A stretch of 33,055 nucleotides of DNA. It comes from Akkermansiaceae bacterium (lineage in GTDB: Bacteria > Verrucomicrobiota > Verrucomicrobiia > Verrucomicrobiales > Akkermansiaceae). Each line of letters starts with the position of its first letter. Positions within the stretch are counted from its first letter, which is position 1. A model generated the notes under the pieces. It searched no databases. It was not told the DNA's origin and saw only the letters and a program-made list of their open reading frames with translations. The translations under genes were made by a program, and so were the position numbers. The stretch is taken from NCBI GenBank assembly GCA_903919975.1, contig CAIXKE010000100.1, positions 1 through 33,055 on the forward strand, in the 5' to 3' direction. This document shows positions 1 through 8,203 of the stretch, piece by piece.

Positions 1-1
1 A

Positions 2-184
2 ACGCGCAAGGTTCACACCGGTCCCTACATCGAATTCAACGGCCAGGATTATGAAATAGCCCCGACTTCCCGCAAGGTCGTCACCGTGCTTTTCCACCCG
101 TTTCGCAAGCTCTGGGTTCTCGATCATTCACCAAAGTTAACCTGGCCCCCGATTCTCGGCCATTTCACGTTGAAATCTGTCTAG
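2..184 (+). CDS. C-terminal fragment of a probable DDE transposase/integrase
   Basis: The frame is open from the left edge and ends with TAG at 182-184, giving 60 residues. The residues around FNGQDYEIAP and VTVLFHPF resemble the small beta-barrel at the C-terminus of IS481/Mu-type integrases, where a 'form/ligand' strand pair of the type G..Y.....R....V.F.PF recurs. The catalytic core would lie outside the window, so the assignment rests on this tail alone. It could also be the tail of an unrelated protein. It lies 48 bp upstream of pdxH on the same strand. Confidence 0.4.
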   Translation, partial: TRKVHTGPYIEFNGQDYEIAPTSRKVVTVLFHPFRKLWVLDHSPKLTWPPILGHFTLKSV

Positions 185-232
185 TTTTGCTCCGGCGAAA
201 AATCCAGTTTTGAACCAGCGCCGACACTCAGG

Positions 233-913
233 ATGTCTGATCTTGCGCGAGTCCATCCGCACGTTTACCCATTGCCCATGGATCTCGCCGAATTCCGCAA
301 AGAATATTCATCCCGCGGACTGCACCGCAACGAACTGAATCCAGACCCGATCGCGCAATTTTCCCAATGGTTCATCCAAGCCACCGAGCTCGCCGTCCAT
401 GAACCCAATGCCATGACGCTCGCCACCGTGGATGAATCCGGCTACCCATGCCAACGCACGGTCCTACTCAAATATTATGACCAAGACGGATTCGTCTTCT
501 TCACCAACTACGGCAGCCGCAAAGCCAAACAAATCGCGCACTCACCAAAAGTCTCCCTCCTCTTTCCCTGGCTCACCCTCGAACGCCAAGTCGTCATCCA
601 AGGCTGCGCGGAAAAAATCAGCACTGCCGAATCGCTGCGTTACTTCGCCTCGCGCCCCCGCGAATCCCAACTCGGCGCATGGGTTTCCAACCAAAGCGAA
701 GTCATCACCTCACGCAAATTCCTCCTGCAAAAACTCGCCGAAGTCCGCGAAAAATTCCATCAAGGAGAAATCCCGCTCCCCTCGTTCTGGGGCGGCTTCC
801 GCGTGGTGCCCGAAGCCATCGAATTCTGGCAAGGCGGCCCCGCCCGCCTCCACGATCGCTTCCTTTATCGCCGCCAAAACGACGCCTGGAACATCGATCG
901 CCTCTCACCGTGA
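233..913 (+). CDS. pdxH: Pyridoxamine 5'-phosphate oxidase
   Basis: This FMN-dependent cytosolic enzyme oxidises pyridoxamine or pyridoxine 5'-phosphate to pyridoxal 5'-phosphate, in vitamin B6 synthesis and salvage. The 226 residues match the usual length of 210-230. Seen in sequence: the N-terminal [13 protein letters not shown] block, [22 protein letters not shown] (the FMN-site strand pair), [25 protein letters not shown] near residue 140, the [18 protein letters not shown] block and the C-terminal [10 protein letters not shown] signature. The ATG at 233 gives an N-terminus of normal length. It stands alone, with a probable intrinsic terminator about 95 bp downstream. Overlapping frames inside it show no family features. 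Confidence 0.96.
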   Translation: MSDLARVHPHVYPLPMDLAEFRKEYSSRGLHRNELNPDPIAQFSQWFIQATELAVHEPNAMTLATVDESGYPCQRTVLLKYYDQDGFVFFTNYGSRKAKQIAHSPKVSLLFPWLTLERQVVIQGCAEKISTAESLRYFASRPRESQLGAWVSNQSEVITSRKFLLQKLAEVREKFHQGEIPLPSFWGGFRVVPEAIEFWQGGPARLHDRFLYRRQNDAWNIDRLSP

Positions 914-1007
914 AATCAGGGGATCCACTTCAAAATCACCCCTCAATCAACGTCCGCGGAGCCACTCCGGTGGCGTCGGTGCTGGCAATTGGTCAGCGGA
1001 CCCCTCG

Positions 1008-1041
1008 GTTGGCTAACACTGGTGTTGGCCAACGGTTTTTT
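1008..1041 (+). terminator. Probable intrinsic terminator after pdxH
   Basis: A 12-bp stem pairs 1008-1019 with 1022-1033, with one G-U pair and a two-base loop that would open to a tetraloop. Two G residues and then six T residues (1036-1041) follow. The arrangement fits Rho-independent termination about 95 bp downstream of the pdxH stop. It was found by eye and no folding energy was computed. Confidence 0.55.
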
Positions 1042-1164
1042 CGTGGGCCTCCCGTTGATTTACCTTTTCCTGACGACCGGAGATTTTGGCGCCAAACGAC
1101 CTCCTTGACCGACACGCATCACCAGAATCGCGTCTTAAGGGCGATAGCTTTAAAATCAGATCGA

Positions 1165-1380
1165 ACACGGCGATCAAGCTAGGACAAACAACCACAGATG
1201 AACAGGATGTACACAGATAAGAAGGAAGACGGATTCAAAACCGGTATATTTGACGGCCAGCTACACCCGCAGGAGAGATTTTTTGTTCTTCATCTGTGTA
1301 CATCCTGTTCATCTGTGGTTGAAATTCCTTCTGAATCTGGTGCCACGTGCCGTCTGTTCTCCCTAGCTTGATCGCCGTGT
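1165..1380. repeat. Nested inverted-repeat element (MITE-like)
   Basis: The outer inverted repeat is 19 bp, perfect, at 1165-1183 and 1362-1380. The inner inverted repeat is 30 bp, perfect, at 1189-1218 and 1292-1321, built on the words ACCACAGATGAACAGGATG and its complement. The central spacer is about 73 bp and has no credible ORF. The inner arm resembles an 'ACCACAGATGAACA' word that recurs in many environmental bacterial genomes; that resemblance is from memory. The element fills much of the 527-bp gap between pdxH and the helicase. No flanking target duplication was established. Confidence 0.7.
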
Positions 1381-1440
1381 CTGACCGACGGCAAATACGG
1401 GCTCGCCAGAATTTTCCGGACCAATCAACCTGTCCTGCCC

Positions 1441-2583
1441 ATGTCCTTTTCCTTGCTCGGCCTGTCGCCCGCTTTCCTCAAGCTTCTAGAAGCGGAGGGC
1501 TATGCCAAACCTACCCCCATTCAAAATCAGGTAATCCCAGTGGTAATCGCCAACAAGGACGTGTTGGGAATCGCGAAAACCGGCTCGGGGAAGACGGCCA
1601 GCTACGTGCTGCCGATCCTGCACCGGCTTGAGCAGACTGCGGTTTCGACATACCGGGAGCCCACGGTTCTAGTGCTGGTGCCAACGCGCGAGCTAGCAGA
1701 TCAAGTCCAACAGGTTTTTCAAACTTTCATCCCGGCACTCACCGGGCAGCCCACCTGTCTGGCAGTGTATGGAGGTGTATCGATCAACACCCAGATGCAA
1801 GCCATCGGCAAGGCGGACATCGTGGTGGCCACTCCCGGGCGGTTGTTGGATTTGCTGGAAAAAAATGCCGTGCGGCTCTCGTCCATCGCCACTCTGGTGC
1901 TCGATGAAGCGGATAAAATGCTCAACCTCGGGTTCAAGGAAGAAGTGGACCGAATCCTCGCGTTACTGCCACCGAGGCGCCAAAATCTGTTATTTTCCGC
2001 CACCCTCAGCGACGACCTCAGCCAGTTCCAACAGCTGATTTTGAATGCCCCGCAGGTGATTAAAATCGCTGCGGAAACGAACGACATCGAACTGATCCAC
2101 CAGCTCGCCTACTTGGTTTCCGAGGAAAAAAAGGGTCCCCTGCTGCGATACCTCATCAAGCATGGCGATTTGAAACAGGTTCTGGTCTTCGCGTCTTCCA
2201 CTCTCAAGGCGGATGCCATCACCCACAAACTACTCAAAAACCGAATCCATGCGGCCGCCGTGCATTCCAAGCTCGGCCAACAAACGAGGTGCTTCACCCT
2301 CCAGCAATTCAAAGCCGGCCAATTGCGCGTGCTCGTCACCACCGACCTTCTTGCCCGCGGGATCGACATCGAATTTCTACCCTGCGTCATCAATTACGAA
2401 CTCCCCCGCTCGCCCAAAGACTACCTTCACCGGATCGGCAGAACCGGACGTGCGGAGTCCACCGGCGACGCCATTTCCTTGGTCAGCCCTGAAGAAATGG
2501 ATCATTTCAAAGTGATCCAAAAAAAGATGGGCATACGCGTCAAGATCCTCAGCGGTGACCAGATCGACGTGCAAGGATATTGA
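1441..2583 (+). CDS. DEAD-box ATP-dependent RNA helicase (RhlE-like)
   Basis: An ATP-dependent RNA unwinding protein of the superfamily 2 DEAD-box group, acting in RNA decay, ribosome assembly or cold adaptation. The motifs occur in order: Q motif (KPTPIQ), motif I AKTGSGKT, Ia PTRELADQ, GG, Ib TPGRLLD, II DEAD, III SAT, then in the second RecA-like domain VHSKLGQQTR, motif V TTDLLARGIDI and motif VI HRIGRTGR. At 380 residues it is close to the bare helicase core; the long basic C-terminal tail found in many RhlE and DeaD proteins is absent. The ATG at 1441 puts the Q motif about 20 residues in, as expected. No Shine-Dalgarno sequence is visible. It converges on crtI with a 23-bp gap. Confidence 0.93.
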   Translation: MSFSLLGLSPAFLKLLEAEGYAKPTPIQNQVIPVVIANKDVLGIAKTGSGKTASYVLPILHRLEQTAVSTYREPTVLVLVPTRELADQVQQVFQTFIPALTGQPTCLAVYGGVSINTQMQAIGKADIVVATPGRLLDLLEKNAVRLSSIATLVLDEADKMLNLGFKEEVDRILALLPPRRQNLLFSATLSDDLSQFQQLILNAPQVIKIAAETNDIELIHQLAYLVSEEKKGPLLRYLIKHGDLKQVLVFASSTLKADAITHKLLKNRIHAAAVHSKLGQQTRCFTLQQFKAGQLRVLVTTDLLARGIDIEFLPCVINYELPRSPKDYLHRIGRTGRAESTGDAISLVSPEEMDHFKVIQKKMGIRVKILSGDQIDVQGY

Positions 2584-2606
2584 TAGAATATCCGCTGCCG
2601 CGCAAT

Positions 2607-4082
2607 TCAGCGATCCCAAGCCACGACTTTTTTAGCGACGTTCTGACCGCAAAGCACGACCATCGGCATCCCTCCGCCGGGATTCACCGAACCACCAACG
2701 AAAAAGAGGTTCGGATATTTCACGCTTTGCTTCGGGGCTTTGAAGGCGAGGTTTTTGAAACGATCGCTGACGACGCCGTAGATCGAGCCTTTGTTCGAGT
2801 TGTATTGCTCGCGAATATCAATGGGCGTCCAGCAATGTTCGAAGACGACGTGCTTGCGGAGATCGGTGAGCCCCATGCGTTCGAGCTTGTCGAGCACGCG
2901 CTCCTTGAGAGCCATGTAGTCCTCGCGGGTGAGCGGGTTCGCATCGTCGATGTAAGGGATGTGCGGCAAGATTTTCAGGCAATCACAACCATCCGGAGCA
3001 ACGGTCGGATCCGTCCTCGATGCGGCGACCAGATAGATCGTGGGATCGGGCGGGAGTTGGTGTTTCTGAAAGACGGTCTTGAAATGTTCCTTCTGATGAT
3101 CCGAGTAAAAGAAGTTATGATGCGCGAGTTGCGGGTATTTGCGATCGAGGCCGAGTTCGAGCACCAGACCCGAGCAGGACGGCTCGTATTTCTCCAGGGT
3201 TTTCATGAACGCGTCATCTTCAGCGAGCAGCTTCTCGTAGGCCGGAATCACTTCCATGTTGGAAACAATGATGTCCGCCACGTGGAATTCGCCGTTGGCC
3301 ATCAGACCGGTGACGCGGTCGCCCTGCTTGCGGACCTCGGTGACCTCGCTGTTGAGGCGGACGGTGATACCGAGTTCGTCCATCAACCGCTGGAGGCCAA
3401 GAGCGATGTGATAGAGACCGCCATCGACATACCATAAGTCATAACGATACTGGATGGTCGCCATGCAATTCATGAAAGCCGGCGAGCGATAGGCGGACGA
3501 TCCGACGTATTTGATGAAATAGTCGAAGATGTCCCGCATGTGGCGGGTCTTGAGGTGACGCGCGACGCCGCCGTGCATGGTGCGGAAGAGGTCGAATTTG
3601 AGAAACTTGCCGAGGCCGTAGAATTCGCGGAAGCCGGCCGCGTCATCGAGTCCTTGCTCGAAATATCCGTCGTTCACGAGGTCGTAGAGATCGGCGGAGT
3701 ATTTGAGAAACCCCTCCACGTTTGCCGGGTCTTCGCCGACCTTGCGCGCCTCGGCAGCCATGATGGCAGGATCGGGATCGAGGTCCACCACCTTGCCATC
3801 CTCGAAGAAATTCCGCCAATGCGGGCGCAACGTGCGGATCGGAATGTAATCGCTCATCTTTTTCCCCGAGCGTTCGAAAAGCCGTTCAAAAATGTGTGGC
3901 AGCGTGAGGATGGACGGGCCGAGATCAAAAGTATAACCTTCGGCCTTGAGCACGTTGAGCTTGCCGCCGATCTTCGGGTTTCTCTCGTGAATGGTGACTT
4001 CGTAACCTTCCTGAGCGAGGGAGATGGCGGCGGACAATCCACCGAGGCCGGAGCCGATGACGATGACTTTTTTCGCAGACAT
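2607..4082 (-). CDS. crtI: Phytoene desaturase family FAD oxidoreductase
   Basis: A CrtI-type carotenoid desaturase or isomerase, likely membrane-associated, introducing double bonds into phytoene or a C30 analogue. The 491-residue protein starts with MSAKK and an N-terminal Rossmann dinucleotide site (VIGSGLGGLSAA, then the HERN/GGKL strand). It ends with the family signature GGSVNPGGGMPMVVLCGQN. The start at 4082 is chosen because it lies just before the FAD site and 7 bp after the stop of the upstream TPR gene; extending the frame to 4286 would add 68 residues without FAD-site similarity, overlapping that gene. It is probably co-transcribed with the TPR gene. Sequence alone does not separate C40 (CrtI) from C30 (CrtN) or ketolase-type (CrtO) activity. 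No phytoene synthase lies in the window. Confidence 0.9.
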   Translation of the reverse strand: MSAKKVIVIGSGLGGLSAAISLAQEGYEVTIHERNPKIGGKLNVLKAEGYTFDLGPSILTLPHIFERLFERSGKKMSDYIPIRTLRPHWRNFFEDGKVVDLDPDPAIMAAEARKVGEDPANVEGFLKYSADLYDLVNDGYFEQGLDDAAGFREFYGLGKFLKFDLFRTMHGGVARHLKTRHMRDIFDYFIKYVGSSAYRSPAFMNCMATIQYRYDLWYVDGGLYHIALGLQRLMDELGITVRLNSEVTEVRKQGDRVTGLMANGEFHVADIIVSNMEVIPAYEKLLAEDDAFMKTLEKYEPSCSGLVLELGLDRKYPQLAHHNFFYSDHQKEHFKTVFQKHQLPPDPTIYLVAASRTDPTVAPDGCDCLKILPHIPYIDDANPLTREDYMALKERVLDKLERMGLTDLRKHVVFEHCWTPIDIREQYNSNKGSIYGVVSDRFKNLAFKAPKQSVKYPNLFFVGGSVNPGGGMPMVVLCGQNVAKKVVAWDR

Positions 4083-4089
4083 AAAATGG

Positions 4090-4860
4090 TTAGTTCGGGG
4101 GTGCAAGGCGGGCGAGTTCGGCTTTCGCCACGTGATCTGCCGGATGCTCGGCCAGTGCTTTTCGGAAATAATCAACAGCCTCCGAATTGTGGCCAAGCGA
4201 GACATAGTTCCGACCGATGAAGGTGAGGCATGAACTCCCGCCCCAGCGCGGATCGAAGGGCTTTGTGGGTTTTTTTTGCTCGGCAACGAAAAGCTTCTCG
4301 GCGACTAGCAAGCTTTTCAGAGATTCACGGCGGTCGGCATCATCTTTGGCAGTGTGGAACAAACCTGTTCCCAACAAATATTGGACACGCGGATTATCCG
4401 CGCCGGACGCGAGTGCCAGCTTTTGATGCTCCTGCAAAATCCGCCCGTAGCGGATGCCATCGATCATGCCGTCGATCTTCATCCCGTAGAGCGTGCCGAT
4501 CAGCGCGTGGCTCTCAGCATCGCGGCCATTGAGTTTGACCGCCATTTCGAGCGACTCCAGTGCTTGGTCCCTTTCCGCCTCGGCGGTGCTGGTGTTCTTC
4601 TCGGATGTGGCAAGTGAGCGGAAATAGAGCATCCGGTGAAAACGCGCTACTCCCAGCCAATAGTAATTCACGGATGAATCGGGAGCCTTGGCGGCCGCCT
4701 TTTTGAAAAGTTCCGCCGCATTCCAAAAGCGCCCGCCATCCCATGCCTGAAAGGCGGCATTGAACTCCGTGATGCCTGCGGACGTGAGTTTATCCGCCGC
4801 ATCATCCGCCCGCAACAGCAGCGCGGTTCCCATCAGTAAGAGTGCCATTCTCAGAATCAT
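4090..4860 (-). CDS. Exported TPR-repeat protein
   Basis: A 256-residue protein beginning with a short hydrophobic leader (ILRMALLLMGTALLL, then RADDAADK), likely a signal peptide. Tetratricopeptide-type helix pairs follow: FKKAAAKAPDSSVNYYWLGVARF, ALESLEMAVKLNGRDAESHALIGTLYG and, at the C-terminus, AVDYFRKALAEHPADHVAKAELARL. TPR proteins act as scaffolds; the partner is unknown. The start at 4860 is preferred over 4923, because the longer form would add 21 polar residues before the leader and overlap the divergent aldehyde dehydrogenase start. It lies 7 bp upstream of crtI on the same strand, so the two are likely one operon. Confidence 0.8.
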   Translation of the reverse strand: MILRMALLLMGTALLLRADDAADKLTSAGITEFNAAFQAWDGGRFWNAAELFKKAAAKAPDSSVNYYWLGVARFHRMLYFRSLATSEKNTSTAEAERDQALESLEMAVKLNGRDAESHALIGTLYGMKIDGMIDGIRYGRILQEHQKLALASGADNPRVQYLLGTGLFHTAKDDADRRESLKSLLVAEKLFVAEQKKPTKPFDPRWGGSSCLTFIGRNYVSLGHNSEAVDYFRKALAEHPADHVAKAELARLAPPN

Positions 4861-4907
4861 TTCTTGACTAAGGCTTAACCTATCGCATCCATGCCGCAAC
4901 CACCAAT

Positions 4908-6290
4908 ATGGATTCAAATGCACTCATGGTATGCCAGCGGGCGTTTTTCCGATCCAAGGCAACGCGCTCGGAAGCCTTTCGCCGCACCCAATTGCAGGCC
5001 CTCTTGGAAATGCTAGTGGCTCATGAAAAGGACTTGCTCGACGCCTTGCACGCGGATCTCCACAAGAATCCACAAGAGGCATACGCCTCGGAAATCGGCT
5101 TCCTGCTGGGCGAAATCCGCCATGCCCTCCGCCACTTGCACAGCTGGATGAAACCCACCCGCCGCCGGGCTCCAATCCTCGCCTGGCCGTCCCGCGCCTT
5201 CGTCCACCAAGAACCCTTCGGCGTAGCCCTGATCATCGGCCCATGGAATTACCCGCTGCAATTGTTGCTCTCGCCCCTCGTCGGCGCCATCGCCGCCGGA
5301 AACTGCGCGGTGCTCAAGCCCTCCGAGTTCGCTCCCCACACCGCCGAGCTCATCGCCCGCATAATCCATGCGACGTTTCCCGCGGAATACATCACCGTGG
5401 CGCAGGGCGGACAATCCACCGCCGAAGCGCTCTTGCTTGAGAAATTCGATACGATTTTTTTCACCGGCAGCACCCAAACCGGCCGCGCCGTGATGAGCGC
5501 CGCCGCCCGGCACCTGACACCCGTAACTCTGGAGCTTGGCGGAAAATCTCCCTGCATCGTGTGCGCCGATGCCCCGCTCGAAATCGCCGCCCGCCGCATC
5601 GCCTGGGGAAAATTCATGAACGCCGGCCAGACTTGCGTGGCCCCGGACTATGTGCTGGTCGATCACCGCGTGGCCACCGCTTTTCTCGCAACACTCAAAC
5701 AAGTGCTACGCGAATTTTATGGCGATAATCCCCAGCAAAACCCCGACTACGGACGCATCATCAATCGCAGGCATTTTGACCGCCTCGCCAAGTATCTCGA
5801 CCAAGGAACCATCGCACACGGCGGCCGCCTCGACACGGATGATCTCTACATCGAACCCACTATTCTAACTGAAACACCCATGACGGAGCCCGTCATGCAA
5901 GAAGAAATTTTCGGCCCGATCCTGCCAATTTTGGAATTCCAGGAAATGGACGCATTGCTCGCCACCCTCGCCGACCAACCATCTCCCCTCGCTCTCTATC
6001 TTTTCACCCACGACCACGACACCCAGGAGAAAGTGCTTTCCGCCACCCGTTCCGGCGGCGTCTGCATCAACGACACCATCACCCACATCCTCGGCAAGGA
6101 CCTACCCTTCGGCGGAGTGGGCGAGAGCGGCATGGGAGCCTACCATGGCCAGGCGAGCTTCGATTGCTTCAGCCACCGAAGATCGGTTTTAAAACGCTCG
6201 CTGCGCAGCGATCCGATGTTCCGCTACCCGCCGCAACGCACCTCGCTCAACACACTGAAACGCATTCTCCGCCTCTTCGGCGCGGGGTGA
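4908..6290 (+). CDS. Aldehyde dehydrogenase, ALDH3-like
   Basis: An NAD(P)-dependent oxidation of aldehydes to carboxylates. The 460-residue length and the layout fit the ALDH3 (fatty-aldehyde) branch, which is shorter than ALDH1/2. Seen: the cofactor segment GPWNYPLQLLLSPLVGA, FTGSTQTGR, the general-base Glu209 in LELGGKSP, the catalytic Cys243 in NAGQTCVAPD, EEIFGPILPIL and the C-terminal LPFGGVGESGMGAYHG. It is divergent from the TPR-crtI pair, with 47 bp between starts. ALDH3-family enzymes oxidise carotenoid aldehydes in the staphyloxanthin pathway, so a pigment role is possible but is only inferred. A second ATG lies at 4926. Confidence 0.92.
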   Translation: MDSNALMVCQRAFFRSKATRSEAFRRTQLQALLEMLVAHEKDLLDALHADLHKNPQEAYASEIGFLLGEIRHALRHLHSWMKPTRRRAPILAWPSRAFVHQEPFGVALIIGPWNYPLQLLLSPLVGAIAAGNCAVLKPSEFAPHTAELIARIIHATFPAEYITVAQGGQSTAEALLLEKFDTIFFTGSTQTGRAVMSAAARHLTPVTLELGGKSPCIVCADAPLEIAARRIAWGKFMNAGQTCVAPDYVLVDHRVATAFLATLKQVLREFYGDNPQQNPDYGRIINRRHFDRLAKYLDQGTIAHGGRLDTDDLYIEPTILTETPMTEPVMQEEIFGPILPILEFQEMDALLATLADQPSPLALYLFTHDHDTQEKVLSATRSGGVCINDTITHILGKDLPFGGVGESGMGAYHGQASFDCFSHRRSVLKRSLRSDPMFRYPPQRTSLNTLKRILRLFGAG

Positions 6291-6317
6291 TCGGAATCAG
6301 AATACAACAGAAATCCA

Positions 6318-7205
6318 TCACGCTCGCGGATGGGCGTCGTCGTAAGCTTTTTTCAAGCGCTCCTTCGTCACGTGGGTGTAGATCTGAGTCGTGGAAAGCG
6401 AGGCATGACCGAGCATCGACTGCACACTGCGCAAGTCCGCGCCCGCATCAAGCAGATGAGTCGCAAAGCTATGCCTTAACTTGTGCGGACTGATCGCAAA
6501 TGGAATGGAACTGTGCTTGAGGTATTTCTTCAGCAATAAATCCACCGACTGCTGGGTAATCCGCGTGCGGCGCTTGCTCAGAAACAACGGCCCGGATGTC
6601 ACCACCGCCTCTTGCCGGTAACGTTGGATCGCACTCACCGCCGGCCCGCCGATCGGGACAACTCGCTCTTTCGAACCTTTACCCATCACACGCACCGTAT
6701 CGCCGATGAAATCCACATCCTTCACATCCAGCGCGAGCAACTCGGATATGCGCAACCCGCAGGAATAGAACAATTCGAGGATCGCCGCATCACGGAATGA
6801 CAACCAAGGCGGCGACTTCTTATCCACCGGCAGCCTCAGTGGGATCGCTAACAAATCGTCGATCTGCGCGATGGTCAGCACCACCGGCAGACTGCGCTCG
6901 GGTTTCGGAAGCTGAACCGCTGCCACCGGACTGCGCCCCAACCCGCCGCGCAATACCAAGTATTTGTAAAACGACCTCAACGCCGCAAACCTCAAACGGA
7001 TCGTCGCCCGCTTGAATCCTTGTTTCATCAACGCAAATAGGTAATCCCGGAAATCGTCCTCCGATTCATCACGCCATGAAACAAAAGCCTCACCGCGCCA
7101 TGTCCGGTAGACGGCCAGCGCATCCCGATAGTTCCCCAAGGTCCGGGGCGAGGCGCTCCGCTCGACCGTCATGAAACTAAAAAACGCGTTTTCGTCTGAA
7201 TCCAT
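6318..7205 (-). CDS. Tyrosine site-specific recombinase, XerC/XerD type
   Basis: A 295-residue DNA strand-exchange enzyme, probably for chromosome dimer resolution at dif. An N-terminal SAM-like core-binding domain (about 1-100, with SPRTLGNYRDAL and ATIRLRFAALRSFYKYL) is followed by the catalytic domain. The full catalytic set is visible: Arg152 in GLRISELL, Lys176 in MGKGSKER, His241 and Arg244 in HKLRHSFATHLL, His267 in LGHASLSTTQ and Tyr276 in IYTHV. Length and motifs match Xer rather than phage integrases. I start at the ATG at 7205; an in-frame TTG lies two codons upstream at 7211. It is divergent from the TIM-barrel gene and convergent with the aldehyde dehydrogenase. XerC and XerD cannot be told apart here. 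Confidence 0.9.
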   Translation of the reverse strand: MDSDENAFFSFMTVERSASPRTLGNYRDALAVYRTWRGEAFVSWRDESEDDFRDYLFALMKQGFKRATIRLRFAALRSFYKYLVLRGGLGRSPVAAVQLPKPERSLPVVLTIAQIDDLLAIPLRLPVDKKSPPWLSFRDAAILELFYSCGLRISELLALDVKDVDFIGDTVRVMGKGSKERVVPIGGPAVSAIQRYRQEAVVTSGPLFLSKRRTRITQQSVDLLLKKYLKHSSIPFAISPHKLRHSFATHLLDAGADLRSVQSMLGHASLSTTQIYTHVTKERLKKAYDDAHPRA

Positions 7206-7304
7206 GCTCAATACTGAGCCTAATCAACCGAAATCCCAAGACCAAGTAAAAGCCGGCGCGGCAGGAAAGATCGCAAATGGGCTGTCGGCAAATGAGCTTA
7301 TCGG

Positions 7305-7331
7305 TTGATTCGTCCCACAAAGCCTTATACT
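7305..7331 (+). promoter_or_regulatory. Possible sigma70-like promoter of the TIM-barrel gene
   Basis: TTGATT (7305-7310) and TATACT (7326-7331) are separated by 15 bp, just upstream of the ATG at 7346. The -10 matches consensus at five of six bases, but the spacer is short and the leader would be under 15 nt. The call rests on pattern only. Confidence 0.25.
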
Positions 7332-7345
7332 TACTTCATTGCACT

Positions 7346-8203
7346 ATGAAACGCCGTTCGCTTTTGACCATGATCCCCGCCGCTACCGCCCTGCTCGCCT
7401 TTCGTTCCAAGGGCGCACCGATCCCGCCGCCCGCATTGACAGCCGCCGGCTTCGCGATTTCCGTGCAATGCTGGTCGTTCAGGGAATTCACTCTCTTTGA
7501 AGCCATCGAAATGGCCGCCGCCGCAGGCACCCACGTCGAGGTTTTTCCCGGCCAAAAAATCGGCGGGCCACTCGCGGATGTCAAATTCACCCCCCATCTT
7601 CCCGATGAAAGCCTCCAGATCGTCATCAATCACCTCAAAGCCCACCAAGTCAACGCGGTGAACTTCGGCGTCACCGCTATTTCTAAAGATGAAACCGAAG
7701 CCCGCAAAACCTTCGAACTCGCGAAAAAACTCAACCTCTACGGCCTCAACACCGAAAGCATCGACGCCATAGACACGCTCGAAAAACTCGCCAAGGAATA
7801 CGACATCAAGGTCTGTTTCCACAACCACCCGAAAAAGCCTTTCTATGACTTGTGGAATCCGGATTTCGTTTACAACGCCGTCAAGGACCGCCACGCAAAT
7901 ATCGGCATCTGCGCCGACATCGGCCACTGGGCCACCTCCGGGCTCGATCCTCTCGAAGTAATCAAAAAAGTCGCTCCACGCGTCCACTCATTTCACATGA
8001 AAGACCGCGAATCGAATGTGAAATGGTCGCACGATCGCCCGTTCGGCACCGGTGTCATCGACAACTTCGCCATTCTCGATGAAGTCCGCAAACACGGGTT
8101 TGCCGGCAACGTCAGCATCGAATACGAACACAACTGGAAGACCAACCTCGCCGAAGTCGCTCAGTGCTCCGGTTATCTTCGCGCCTATTCGAAGATGCGC
8201 TAA
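7346..8203 (+). CDS. Secreted sugar phosphate isomerase/epimerase-like TIM barrel
   Basis: A 285-residue protein of the xylose-isomerase-like TIM-barrel family (AP endonuclease 2 fold). It starts MKRRSLLTMIPAATALLAF, a twin-arginine-like leader, so export is likely; such exported members are frequent in Planctomycetes and Verrucomicrobia. Barrel motifs: FREFTLFEAIEMAAAAG, the VEVFPGQ strand, the metal-type ligand strands CFHNHP and ICADIGHWATSGLDP, HSFHMKD, and the C-terminal VSIEYEHNW. The Glu/His/Asp set suggests a divalent-metal site. The substrate is unknown. The ATG at 7346 is chosen over 7277, because the upstream codons add only an unrelated stretch before the leader. Its last 4 bp overlap the convergent RNase III gene. 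Confidence 0.85.
   Translation: MKRRSLLTMIPAATALLAFRSKGAPIPPPALTAAGFAISVQCWSFREFTLFEAIEMAAAAGTHVEVFPGQKIGGPLADVKFTPHLPDESLQIVINHLKAHQVNAVNFGVTAISKDETEARKTFELAKKLNLYGLNTESIDAIDTLEKLAKEYDIKVCFHNHPKKPFYDLWNPDFVYNAVKDRHANIGICADIGHWATSGLDPLEVIKKVAPRVHSFHMKDRESNVKWSHDRPFGTGVIDNFAILDEVRKHGFAGNVSIEYEHNWKTNLAEVAQCSGYLRAYSKMR

Noticed and set aside
4083-4286. Longer N-terminus for crtI, 68 extra residues
   Set aside because: It overlaps the TPR gene coding region and lies ahead of the FAD-binding start; the ATG at 4082, 7 bp after the TPR stop, fits better.
7203-7216. GCTCA/TGAGC near-palindrome at the recombinase start as an operator or dif-like site
   Set aside because: The arms are only 5 bp and no longer dyad or dif-like core is visible.
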